A stretch of 64,000 nt of DNA from Chitinimonas koreensis (GTDB lineage Bacteria > Pseudomonadota > Gammaproteobacteria > Burkholderiales > Chitinimonadaceae), in NCBI RefSeq assembly GCF_014353015.1, contig NZ_CP060704.1, positions 1,885,001-1,949,000 on the forward strand, in the 5' to 3' direction. The notes under the pieces are model-generated. The model searched no databases. It was not told the origin of the DNA and saw nothing but the letters and a program-made list of their open reading frames with translations. The translations under genes and the position numbers were made by a program. Numbering within the stretch: the stretch's first letter is position 1; each line of letters starts with the position of its first letter. Positions 18,301-25,801 of the stretch are shown in pieces.

Positions 18301-19780
18301 CATCGCGCCGGAGCAGCTGCCGCGGCTGTTCGAGCCGTTCGCCCAGGGCGACAGCTCGACCACCCGCCGCTTCGGCGGCACCGGGCTGGGCCTGGTCATC
18401 TGCCGCCGGCTGGTCGCGCTGATGGGCGGCGAGATCGGCGTGGACAGCCGGCTGGGCCAAGGCACCACCTTCCGCTTCGAACTGGACTTCGCCCTGCCGC
18501 CGGCCGCGGCCGAGCCCGCGCAGGCCGAGGCGCTGCGGCTGCTGCTGGTCGACGACCATGCGGCCGAGCGCGCGGCGCTGATCGATGCCGGCCGGGCGCT
18601 GGGTTGGCAGGTCGAGCCGGTGGCGCTGGCGGCATTGCCGGCCGCCCTGGCCGCGGCGCCGGCCTGCCAGGCGCTGCTGCTGGACTGGCAGACGGTCCGG
18701 CGCGGCCGCCTGCGGCTGGCCGACGCGCTGGGCGCGGGGCAGGCGGCGGGCGCGCCCGCCGTGGTGGTGCTGGCGGCGGCGCACCGGCGCGGCGAAGTGC
18801 TGCATGCCGAGGCCGGCGAGCGGGTCGACGCCATCCTGGCCAAACCGGCCACGCGCGAGACCCTGCTCAATGCCGTGCAGCAGGCGCGCGGCCGCGGCGC
18901 GGCGCCGGCCGCGCAGCAGCCATACGCCGGCGTGCTGCACGGCGTCCGCCTGCTGCTGGTCGAGGACAACGAACTCAACCGCACGGTGGCGCAGGGCCTG
19001 TTGCGCGGCACCGGCGCCGGCATCGAGATCGCGGAGAACGGCGCGGAGGCGGTGAGCCGCCTGCGCGAGCGGGCCGGCGATTACGACCTGGTGCTGATGG
19101 ACGTGCAGATGCCGGTCATGGACGGCTGCACCGCGACCCGCATCATCCGCGGCGAGCTGAGCCTGGCGCTGCCGATCGTGGCGATGACCGCCGGCGTCAC
19201 CGCCGACGAGCAGCGCCAGTGCTTCGACAGCGGCATGGACGCCATCGTCGCCAAGCCGATCGAACGGCCGCTGCTGATCGATGCCGTGTGCGCGCTGCTG
19301 CGCCGGCCGCGACCCGCGACGCCGGATGCGGCCGCACCGGCCGGAAACCCGGCGGACGCCGCCGGGCTGCTGGAGGAGTCGGAAGGGCAAGGGCTGGACG
19401 CATCGGCGCAGTCGGCCGAGGCGGCCGGCTTCGGCCTCGACGACCTGGCGCAGCAGATCGGCCACGACGCGGAGCTGCTGGAGACGCTGATGGATGGCTT
19501 CATCGCCCAGGTCCGCAGCACGCCCGGCGACGTCCGCAGCGCGCTGGAAGGCGGCGCACGGGCCGACGCGGTGCGCGTCGTGCATACGCTCAAGGGCCTG
19601 GCCGGCAGCTTCGAGGCGAGCCGGCTGGTGGAGCTGGCCGCCGCGGTGGAACGGACGCTCAGGGATGCCGCCGCCGATGCCGAGCCGGCGTTGGCGGCGC
19701 TGGAGCAGGAGATCGCGCGCCTGCTGCCGCGGCTGGAGCAGCGCCTGGCCGAGATGAAGGCGGCACGCCGGCCGGGCTGA
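15377..19780 (+). CDS. Hybrid sensor histidine kinase: MASE1-CHASE-PAS-HisKA-HATPase-REC-REC-Hpt
   Basis: 1467 residues from the ATG at 15377. The N-terminal MASE1 membrane sensor (about 15-310, eight or so helices, with VSPVWPPSGIAVAML) is followed by a CHASE-type extracytoplasmic domain (about 340-610), one helix and a PAS domain (near 680-780). The kinase core has His822 in NMSHEIRTPLN and DTGIGIAPEQLPRLFEPF. Two receivers follow: the first keeps VDDH and LLLDW, the second has Asp1242 in LVLMDVQMP. An Hpt domain with His1403 in VVHTLKGLAGSF ends the chain. The phosphorelay is complete within one polypeptide. No dedicated output gene is adjacent; the ligand is unknown. Confidence 0.92.
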   Translation: MTPPSSAKHTPPAGAWARLPAGARHAIVLAGLTLCYFAAARLGLHLAFAATNVSPVWPPSGIAVAMLCIRGRSAWPAVLLGAFAANLLGFLDSGRAADGATWAMSAGIALGNTGEALCAAWLIRRFNGAGPAFVTPAQVFRFAIAALPACAVSAAVGAACLLLGGQAPASAALAILETWWLGDVAGILVVAPLLLVWRTRPPAGISLRWAVEWLGLLAVLAALAALVFGGSFAGQRIDRLLAFLFTPWIGLVAYRHGQHGVTLAVLLLAALAVTATVGGHGPLAGGQINDALVLLDSFIVLWSVSGLALAADLSERRMLIDANLPARDVFIPWLILLLSIGLSILAWYAVGRTTEDEARKRFLVQSEQLRVALEERIADYVQILRSAAALFDASDRVSRAEWHAYVDRLAVQTNLPGVQGIGYAEHVAAADLDGFEARTGQDGMPGFRIRPAGPRPEYVPVTFIEPLDERNRRALGFDMYSEAVRREAIERTRDSGLPTMTAKVRLMQETQRSVQPGFLIYVPVYRKGMPAGTVAERRAAIAGYSYGPFRMYDLMDAALGGRFGNLELTLYDAPRGRPDGRLYDSRARPGESPQPQPAPLFQVRRPISMLGHAWVADFRSSPAFERAIDRQKAQIVLAMGIVISLLAFAFVRTLMLTRFKAQALAVAMTEALRESEDRFAALARTAGEGIVIVDAEAVVVLCNPRAAHFFGRPQQETVGCRLDALLPAPWWRQIEAAMRQLARSGHEEAARIDLAEAGAQDEAALELAVFLSSWRRGALRYYGLILHDVSAEKRTEREQARARLTAEASSRAKSDFLANMSHEIRTPLNAVLGMSQLLGATRLDPGQRDYLRMIDVSGRALLSILNDILDISKIEAGRLEIVPEAFELAEVVDAAATIMSAGMAEKELDVVIHLEPEVPDRLIGDRLRLKQVLINLTGNALKFTAAGTVAVRIALVARRPDAARLRFEVSDTGIGIAPEQLPRLFEPFAQGDSSTTRRFGGTGLGLVICRRLVALMGGEIGVDSRLGQGTTFRFELDFALPPAAAEPAQAEALRLLLVDDHAAERAALIDAGRALGWQVEPVALAALPAALAAAPACQALLLDWQTVRRGRLRLADALGAGQAAGAPAVVVLAAAHRRGEVLHAEAGERVDAILAKPATRETLLNAVQQARGRGAAPAAQQPYAGVLHGVRLLLVEDNELNRTVAQGLLRGTGAGIEIAENGAEAVSRLRERAGDYDLVLMDVQMPVMDGCTATRIIRGELSLALPIVAMTAGVTADEQRQCFDSGMDAIVAKPIERPLLIDAVCALLRRPRPATPDAAAPAGNPADAAGLLEESEGQGLDASAQSAEAAGFGLDDLAQQIGHDAELLETLMDGFIAQVRSTPGDVRSALEGGARADAVRVVHTLKGLAGSFEASRLVELAAAVERTLRDAAADAEPALAALEQEIARLLPRLEQRLAEMKAARRPG

Positions 19781-19877
19781 GCCGGATGCCGTTCAGTTCA
19801 GGCATGGGGTCGAATCCCTCGCCCTGGAGCGCGCGACATACGCGATCCCAAACGGGTTTAGCAGCTACTGCGCGGTG

Positions 19878-19904
19878 GTAGGTCGGGTTTCATACCCGAC
19901 CTAC
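19878..19904. repeat. GTAGGTCGGGT palindrome after the kinase gene
   Basis: GTAGGTCGGGT (19878-19888) and ACCCGACCTAC (19894-19904) form a perfect 11-bp stem with loop TTCAT, related to the longer repeat at 5656-5725. It lies in the 329-base gap between the kinase and the convergent LodB-type gene and may terminate either. The same gap holds CGCGCGGGAGAAGG near 19955, shared with the palindrome at 32989-33012. Confidence 0.75.
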
Positions 19905-20109
19905 AACTGCATTCCGGCTCGCTGGCATGGCCCTGTGCAGGGGGCTTCGCGCGCGCGCGGGAGAAGGCCGATCGGCGGCGCCTCTGGGCGTCGAAAGGAT
20001 CGCTCCCCATCGGGAAGGCCTGGCGGCTTTCCCCGGCAGGCCTTGGCGTCTTACATGGTTTCGCGGTTCGAATTCCGCCGGCGCGAACGCTTGCCCAGGC
20101 GGCATCGGG

Positions 20110-21201
20110 CTAAGCCGGTTGCCGCCGGCGCCAGAACGTCGCCGTCGGCCAGCGCCGCTCCTCGCCGTACCAGGCGTCCAGGTGGCGCCGGTAGGCGGCG
20201 CCGATCGCATCGAGCGCGCGCTGGTAGTCGGCGACCGCCGCCGCGTCGCCGTTCAGGCTGCCGTCGGCCGCCTCGGCGGCGGCGAGGCCGGTATAGAGCG
20301 CATTGAACAGGCCCTGCGACGACAGCGGGTCGAAGCTCAGCGCCGCGTCGCCGACGGCGAACCAGCCGGGGCCGGCGGCCGGGCTGGTCCGGGCCGAATG
20401 CGCAGCGGCCAGCTCGGCCGGCATGGCGGCGGCGAAGCCGGTGCGGTGCAGCAGCGCGCCGAGCTCGGGCAGCCGGGCGGCGGCGTCGACCAGCCAGCCC
20501 GGCTCGCGCAGCCGCCGCGCCGCGGCCAGGTCGGCGTCGGTGTGGAAGGCCAGCACGCGCTGGCGGTCGGGCAGGGCGGCGCTGTACCACCAGCCGTGTT
20601 CGGCCGCCTCGATGCGCGACAGGCCGTTGTCGGCCTCGCCGCGGTCGTGGCCGTACAGCCAGCCGCACACCAGCCGGTCGCCGGGCTGGCGCCGCGCGCC
20701 GAGCTTGCGCGCCAGCGTGGCCGCCCGGCCGCCGGCGTCGATCAGCACCCGCGCATGCACCTGGCGCGGGCCGGCCGGCGTGCGCAGCGTCACCCGCCAG
20801 CCGCTGTCCTCGGCGGCGACGGCGGCCGCGCTGGCCGGCGCCAGCAGCGCGGCGCCGCGCTCGACCGCCTGCTGCCGCAGCCACAGCTCGAAGCGCGCGC
20901 GGTCCAGGTGCCAGCCGTGGCCGTCGGGATCGCGCAGGAAATCCTGCTCGGCCGCGAGGCCGCCCCAGACCGAGCGGTTGCCGTGGCAGGGCCGGTGACC
21001 CTGGCGCAGGAAGTCGTCCCACAGCCCCATGTCGGCCAGCAGCCGGCGCGCGGCCGGCGGCAGCGATTCGCCGATGCGGCGCGGCGGCGCCGGCTGGCGG
21101 TCCAGCAGCAGCACCCGGCGGAACGGCGCCAGGTTCAGCGCCGCGCAGGCGCCGGCCGGCCCCGCGCCCTGGATCAGGACGTCGGCCTCGAGCGCACTCA
21201 A
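20110..21201 (-). CDS. LodB/GoxB-type flavoprotein, CTQ maturation factor
   Basis: 363 residues. The frame opens with LSALEADVLIQGAGPAGACA, an FAD-binding Rossmann motif. RIGESLPPAARRLLADMGLWDDF and GWHLDRARFELWLRQQA follow the flavin-dependent halogenase-like fold, and FAVGDAALSFDPLSSQGLFNALYTG is the third FAD motif. The likely start is TTG at 21201, overlapping the TGA of the upstream LodA-type gene, so translation is coupled. Known LodB/GoxB proteins are needed to make the cysteine tryptophylquinone cofactor of their LodA partner. That role is inferred from family and pairing. Confidence 0.85.
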   Translation of the reverse strand: MSALEADVLIQGAGPAGACAALNLAPFRRVLLLDRQPAPPRRIGESLPPAARRLLADMGLWDDFLRQGHRPCHGNRSVWGGLAAEQDFLRDPDGHGWHLDRARFELWLRQQAVERGAALLAPASAAAVAAEDSGWRVTLRTPAGPRQVHARVLIDAGGRAATLARKLGARRQPGDRLVCGWLYGHDRGEADNGLSRIEAAEHGWWYSAALPDRQRVLAFHTDADLAAARRLREPGWLVDAAARLPELGALLHRTGFAAAMPAELAAAHSARTSPAAGPGWFAVGDAALSFDPLSSQGLFNALYTGLAAAEAADGSLNGDAAAVADYQRALDAIGAAYRRHLDAWYGEERRWPTATFWRRRQPA

Positions 21202-23087
21202 CGGTCGTGCCGCCGCGCCAGGTGGCGCGCCTTTTCGGTGGCGGAGAGGTCGATGTCCTCGAACTCCTCCGGCACCGTCGCCGCCGCCGCGGGCAGCAGG
21301 CCCTTTTCGGCGGCGTGCGCGGGCGGCGGCAACTGCTCCACCTCGAGCGCCGGCGGGAAGCCCAGCCCGTCGCGCGGCCCTTCGCGCACCTCGACGATAC
21401 CCATCTGGGCGATGTCGGCGATCAGGTTGTTGATCTGCGCCTGGTAGCTGGCGTTGCCCAGCGGCCGCAGCCAGGACGCGCGGCGGGCGAAGGCGCGCAG
21501 CCGGTCCTCGGCCGGCAGGCTCTCGTCCATCACCGTCTCGTAGGCCTGCTGGCTCATCACCTGGTTGGGCACCCGGGCCGGCCAGAAGGTCGGCACATAG
21601 GGGTCGTAGGCCTTCTGGTAGCCCGAGCGGCAGCTGGCGGTGTCGGTCTGCCACGGCACCGCCATCCAGCGCGTGACGCCGCCGGCGATCTGCGGGCCGC
21701 AGGGGCCGCCGATGTTGTCGGGCGTCAGCACGCCGCCGTAGTTCGGCTCGATCCAGCCCGGCGGCCGGTGCGCCAGCCGGAACGGCGCCATGTACATGGT
21801 GGCCTGGCGCATCGGCCAGGTCATCTCGCAGCCGGGGTGGAAGGCGTCGGCCAGGCAGAACTCCATGGCCGCCTGGACCAGCGTGGCCGGCTGGTCCTGC
21901 AGCGGCACGTCCTCGATGCGCTGCGGCGGCAGCGCGGCCGGATCGTAGTCGGCGTCGAATTCGCCGGCCGCCCACTGGCGCAGGTAGCGCAGCTGCAGGT
22001 CGCTCAGCGCCACGTTCTGGCGCGGCGTGTCGGCCGGCGGGATGCTCATCGCGTCGCCGTACAGCCAGGGCCACGGCGACGGCGCCCAGGCATCGCGCTC
22101 GAACTGGCGGAACTGGTTGAACAGCGTCAGCCGCCATTCGCGCTGGATGTCGGACGGGTCGGCCAGCCGGGCCATCCACACGGGCTGGCTGAACGGCGTG
22201 CTGCCGCCCCAGCCGAAGGCCGCGGCGAAGCCGGCGTTGACCCACTGCAGCCGCGACAGCCGCTCGAAGATCGGCCGGATGTCGCGCTGGAACGAGGGCC
22301 GCGCCGGCACCTCGAGCTGGCCTTCGGCCACGAACAGGTCGCGCATCAGGTCCCACATGGTGCGCACCGATTTCTGCTGCGGCGCGTAGTTGGGCGGCGC
22401 CACCACCACCCAGGCCGGGTCGACCGGGATCTCCTGGCCGAGGTAGCGCACCGTGGCGGTGACCGGGCCGTCGGCGACGTCGTCGTGCCAGCCCTCGTTG
22501 TTGGCGAAGGTGATCGCCTCGGCGCCGTTCCACGAGGCCGACTTGCCGTGGCCGCCGAGCACCAGCAGCCGGCCGGCCTCGTCGGTGCGCAATTCGCCCA
22601 GGTAGACCGGGGTGCCGAGGAAGCGGCCGTCGTCGAAGGCCGGCCCGAGCTGGTCGCGGCCGGCGATCTGGCGCAGGTCGGGCGTGATGGCGAGCGTGGC
22701 GCGGTCGGCCACCGCCATGTTGCGCAGGAAGGACGGCGGCGCGGTGGCGGCCTCGGGGATGTCGAGCGCGATCTGGAACTGGTACCAGGCAGCCTTGGTG
22801 TTGGCCAGCTCGACGCTCCAGCGCAGTTCGGCGTTGTCGGCGTTGAGCTCGGCTACCACCTCGCCGGCGGCGTTGTAGCCGTAGACGCGGAAGCGCGCCG
22901 CCTCGCGCTTGATCGCACCGTGCTCGTCGCGGTAGAAACCGGGCGGCTGCGGCGCCGGTTCCGGCACTTCGGGCGCCAGGTACCAGGCGTCCGGGCTGTT
23001 GCCGACGCGGGCGATGCCGATGGCGGGATAGATGGCGGCCTTGACGATGACGGTATCGACCGGCGCGACCGATGAGCTGGCTGACAT
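21198..23087 (-). CDS. LodA/GoxA-family quinoprotein amino-acid oxidase
   Basis: 629 residues beginning MSASSSVAPVDTVIVKAAIY, then YPAIGIARVGNSPDAWYLAPE, a hallmark of L-lysine epsilon-oxidase (LodA) relatives. The cofactor region is TDTASCRSGYQ: Cys486 with Asp482 four residues before it, as in characterised LodA/GoxA. Trp539 (RASWLRPLGN) lies at a distance that fits the crosslinked tryptophan, but the partner is not proven. Family members oxidise lysine or glycine with release of ammonia and peroxide, and some kill competitors. The start at 23087 follows GAGGAGG. No signal peptide is seen. Confidence 0.88.
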   Translation of the reverse strand: MSASSSVAPVDTVIVKAAIYPAIGIARVGNSPDAWYLAPEVPEPAPQPPGFYRDEHGAIKREAARFRVYGYNAAGEVVAELNADNAELRWSVELANTKAAWYQFQIALDIPEAATAPPSFLRNMAVADRATLAITPDLRQIAGRDQLGPAFDDGRFLGTPVYLGELRTDEAGRLLVLGGHGKSASWNGAEAITFANNEGWHDDVADGPVTATVRYLGQEIPVDPAWVVVAPPNYAPQQKSVRTMWDLMRDLFVAEGQLEVPARPSFQRDIRPIFERLSRLQWVNAGFAAAFGWGGSTPFSQPVWMARLADPSDIQREWRLTLFNQFRQFERDAWAPSPWPWLYGDAMSIPPADTPRQNVALSDLQLRYLRQWAAGEFDADYDPAALPPQRIEDVPLQDQPATLVQAAMEFCLADAFHPGCEMTWPMRQATMYMAPFRLAHRPPGWIEPNYGGVLTPDNIGGPCGPQIAGGVTRWMAVPWQTDTASCRSGYQKAYDPYVPTFWPARVPNQVMSQQAYETVMDESLPAEDRLRAFARRASWLRPLGNASYQAQINNLIADIAQMGIVEVREGPRDGLGFPPALEVEQLPPPAHAAEKGLLPAAAATVPEEFEDIDLSATEKARHLARRHDR

Positions 23088-23366
23088 ATGCTTCCTCCTC
23101 AATTGGACTTGTGAAGGCCTGGCGATGTGCGGCGCCGGCCCGTTCGCTAAGGGTAGGAAGCGGGGCCCGCCGGCGCTGGCCGAAATCGCTCCGCGGCCAT
23201 GCCGTTCGTCGCCGTTCGCGTTCGCTTGCAGGCGCGGCGAACTGGCGGCGTCCGGGCGCGTCCACCTTATTGCGCGCGCGGTTTCGGCGCGCGTTCACGC
23301 CGGCGTCGACACGCTGCGTGTTTTTTCGCTTTTCGCCTTCGAGGCGGCCACGTTGGGGAGAAAGAA

Positions 23367-24056
23367 ATGAGAAGACTGGGCTTGTCGACCGCATTGCTGC
23401 TGCTGGCCGGTTGTGCCGCCACGCCGCCGGGACCGGTCACCTCCGCGCCCGCCACGCCGGCCGAGACGCCGCAAACGGCCACGCCGCAGCCCGGCCAGCG
23501 GCTGAGCGGCACGCGCTGGGTCTGGTTCGAGACCGTCAGCGGCGGCAGCCGGCTGGCGGCGCCCAAGAGCGGCATGTACCTGCTCGATTTCGGCGCCAAC
23601 GGCTTCATCCGGGTGACCGCCGACTGCAACCGCGGCAGCGCGCGCTACAAGTACGACAGCGGCAAGCTCGAGGTGAGTCCGGCGGCGCTGACCCGCATGG
23701 CCTGCCCGCCGGGCGGCCAGGGCGCCCGCTTCGCCGCCGACCTCGACCGCGCCGAATCGGCCCGGCTCGACGGCGGCATGCTGGCGCTGGGCCTGCCCGG
23801 CGGCGGCGCGATGCGGCTGGCGCCGCTGAAGTCCAGCCGCTACGAGTGCGACGGCGGCCTGCGCTTCGGCCTGGTCGACCTGCCGGGCGACGACGCCGCG
23901 GTCGAATTCGACAGCCGCTATTTCCGCGCCGCGCGCGTGCAGTCGGCTTCGGGCGTGGCCTACGAGGGCGCCGGGGTGCGCTTCGCGAGCAAGGGCGACG
24001 AAGCCCAGCTCGACCTGGGCGAACAGGCGCTGCGCGGCTGCAAGGTGAAGCGCTAG
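23367..24056 (+). CDS. META/MliC-domain lipoprotein
   Basis: 229 residues. MRRLGLSTALLLLAGCAATP is a lipoprotein signal with lipobox LLAGC. Residues about 45-130 resemble a META (HslJ-like) domain (LSGTRWVWFETVSGG, TADCNRGSARYKYD, LTRMACPPGG). The C-terminal part (YECDGGLRFGLVDL, SASGVAYEGAGVRFASKGDEA, RGCKVKR) matches the MliC lysozyme-inhibitor fold with its two cysteines. A periplasmic-face role in envelope stress or lysozyme resistance is likely from the domains; it is not shown. GGGGAG lies before the ATG. Confidence 0.8.
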   Translation: MRRLGLSTALLLLAGCAATPPGPVTSAPATPAETPQTATPQPGQRLSGTRWVWFETVSGGSRLAAPKSGMYLLDFGANGFIRVTADCNRGSARYKYDSGKLEVSPAALTRMACPPGGQGARFAADLDRAESARLDGGMLALGLPGGGAMRLAPLKSSRYECDGGLRFGLVDLPGDDAAVEFDSRYFRAARVQSASGVAYEGAGVRFASKGDEAQLDLGEQALRGCKVKR

Positions 24057-24136
24057 CCGGTGAGAGTGGGCATGTATTGCCCCCTACCGCTGGCTGGCCG
24101 GTTCTGAATAGGTTTGGGAGAGGGGATTGCGGCGTC

Positions 24137-24215
24137 GTTTCACCGCCGAGGACGCCGAGGGAAGCCGGAACTGATGGCGATTTGCCTCCGCGTCCTCGGC
24201 GTCCTCCGCGGTAAA
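24137..24215. repeat. CCGAGGACGC hairpin repeat, left copy
   Basis: TTTCACCGCCGAGGACGCCG at the left and CGGCGTCCTCCGCGGTAAAG at the right pair with few mismatches over about 25 bases. The right copy at 26523-26609 has the same arms. It lies between the convergent lipoprotein and trpE genes and could terminate both. Confidence 0.8.
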
Positions 24216-24238
24216 GCTTTGCTGCGGTCCGGTTGCGG

Positions 24239-25702
24239 TCAGCTATCGAGTCCGCGCTGCGCCAGCTCGGCCGCGCGCAGCACGGCGCGCGCCTTGTTCT
24301 GGGTTTCCTGCCATTCCGACTGCGGCACCGAGTCGGCCACGATGCCGGCGCCGGCCTGCACGTACAGCGTCTTGTCGCGGATCACCGCGGTGCGCAGCGC
24401 GATCGCCACGTCCATGTCGCCGTTGAAGCCGAGGTAGCCGACCGCGCCCGAGTAGATGCCGCGCTTGGTCGGTTCGAGCTCGTCGATGATCTGCATCGCC
24501 CGCACCTTGGGCGCGCCCGAGACGGTGCCGGCCGGGAAGGTGGCGCGCAGGATGTCGAGGTTGCTGACGCCGCCGCGCAGCTTGGCCTCGACGCTCGAGA
24601 CGATGTGCATCACGTGCGAGTAGCGCTCGACCACGCGGTTGTCGGTGACCTTGACCGAGCCGATCTGGGCGACCCGGCCGATGTCGTTGCGGCCCAGGTC
24701 CATCAGCATCACGTGCTCGGCGATCTCCTTCGGGTCGGCCAGCAGTTCTTCCTCCAGCGCCAGGTCTTCGTCGCGCGTCTTGCCGCGCGGCCGGGTGCCG
24801 GCGATCGGCCGCACGGTCACCGTGCCGCCCTCGTGGCGCACCAGGATCTCGGGCGAGGCGCCGACGATGTGGGTATCGCCGAGCTGGTAATAGAACATGT
24901 AGGGCGAGGGGTTGAGCGAGCGCAGCGCGCGGTACAGCGTCAGCGGCGGCTGTTCGAAACGCATGCTCATGCGCTGGCTCAGCACCACCTGCATGATGTC
25001 GCCGTCGAGGATGTACTGCTTGGCCTTGTCGACCGCGGCCTTGAAGTTGGCTTCGCCGAATTCGGACTTGGCGGTGGTCAGCGGCGTCGGCTCGGTGCGC
25101 GGCAGCCGGGCCGGCTCGCGCAGCTGCATGCGCAGCTCGTGCAGCCGGCTGTGGGCGCGGGCGAAGGCGTGCGGCTCGCTCGGATCGGCGTAGACCACCA
25201 GGTAGAGCTTGCCGCTGAGGTTGTCGAAGATGGCGATCTCTTCGCTCAGGAGGAGCTGGATGTCGGGCGCGCCGATCGGGTCGGGCTTGTCGCAGGCCGC
25301 CAATTTCTTCTCGATCAGCCGGATGGTGTCGTAGCCGAAGTAGCCGACCAGGCCGCCGGCGAAGCGCGGCAGGTCGGGCAGCGTCGGCACCTTGAAGCGG
25401 CTTTCGTATTCGGCGATGAAGGCCAGCGGATCGCCCTCGTGCTGCTCGACCACCTGGCCGTTGCTGGTCACCTCGGTGCGGTTGCCGCGCACGGTGAGCA
25501 CGGTGCGGGCCGGCAGGCCGATGAAGCTGTAGCGGCCGAAGCGTTCGCCGCCGACCACCGATTCGAGCAGGTAGGAGTAGGGCGCGTCGGCCAGCCGCAG
25601 ATAGACCGCCAGCGGCGTGTAGAGGTCGGCGAGACCTTGCTGGACGACGGGGATGCGGTTGTAGCCTTGACGCGCAAGGGCGTCGAATTCGAGTTCGGTC
25701 AT
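24239..25702 (-). CDS. trpE: Anthranilate synthase component I
   Basis: 487 residues. The N-terminus carries the tryptophan feedback site LLESVVGGERFGRYSFIG. The chorismate-binding core includes GDIMQVVLSQRMSM, IAGTRPRGKTRDED, LMDLGRNDIGRV, ATFPAGTVSGAPKVRAMQIIDELEP and VQAGAGIVADSVPQSEWQET. It converts chorismate to anthranilate with ammonia from TrpG. GAGAG lies seven bases before the ATG. Upstream on the same strand are a short Trp-rich peptide and gph. The usual next gene, trpG, is 10 kb away at 13621-14196. Confidence 0.97.
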   Translation of the reverse strand: MTELEFDALARQGYNRIPVVQQGLADLYTPLAVYLRLADAPYSYLLESVVGGERFGRYSFIGLPARTVLTVRGNRTEVTSNGQVVEQHEGDPLAFIAEYESRFKVPTLPDLPRFAGGLVGYFGYDTIRLIEKKLAACDKPDPIGAPDIQLLLSEEIAIFDNLSGKLYLVVYADPSEPHAFARAHSRLHELRMQLREPARLPRTEPTPLTTAKSEFGEANFKAAVDKAKQYILDGDIMQVVLSQRMSMRFEQPPLTLYRALRSLNPSPYMFYYQLGDTHIVGASPEILVRHEGGTVTVRPIAGTRPRGKTRDEDLALEEELLADPKEIAEHVMLMDLGRNDIGRVAQIGSVKVTDNRVVERYSHVMHIVSSVEAKLRGGVSNLDILRATFPAGTVSGAPKVRAMQIIDELEPTKRGIYSGAVGYLGFNGDMDVAIALRTAVIRDKTLYVQAGAGIVADSVPQSEWQETQNKARAVLRAAELAQRGLDS

Positions 25703-25753
25703 GATGCGACTCTCAAGAGCGAGGGTTGAAGATAAGACGGACGAAGGACGCGG

Positions 25754-25801
25754 TCAGCGCCATCGCCAGGTCAGCCCGGTGTGCTCTTTGGAAGTCGTCA
25801 T
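25754..25801 (-). CDS. Putative trp leader peptide
   Basis: A 15-codon frame MTTSKEHTGLTWRWR-stop, with Trp codons at 12 and 14 just before the stop. Its ATG overlaps the gph stop (ATGA), so it would be translated by coupling to gph, and trpE starts 51 bases after it. Two close Trp codons at this place are unlikely by chance and resemble TrpL. The gap is short for a classical terminator and no T run is seen. Bases of codons 2-6 can pair with the trpE ribosome-site region (GACT...AAGAGC with GCTCTT...AGTC), which suggests control of initiation. This is inference. Confidence 0.5.
   Translation of the reverse strand: MTTSKEHTGLTWRWR

Noticed and set aside
15392..19585. A 1397-codon open frame on the minus strand opposite the MASE1 kinase
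   Set aside because: Its translation is low-complexity Arg/Ala/Gln/His typical of the antisense of GC-rich codons and shows no domain; the plus-strand frame has a complete kinase architecture.
20110..23394. A single 1094-codon frame covering the LodB gene and running antisense-free through the LodA gene
   Set aside because: Only its last third is real (LodB). The first two thirds are an alternate frame of lodA rich in Arg and Pro with no family match.
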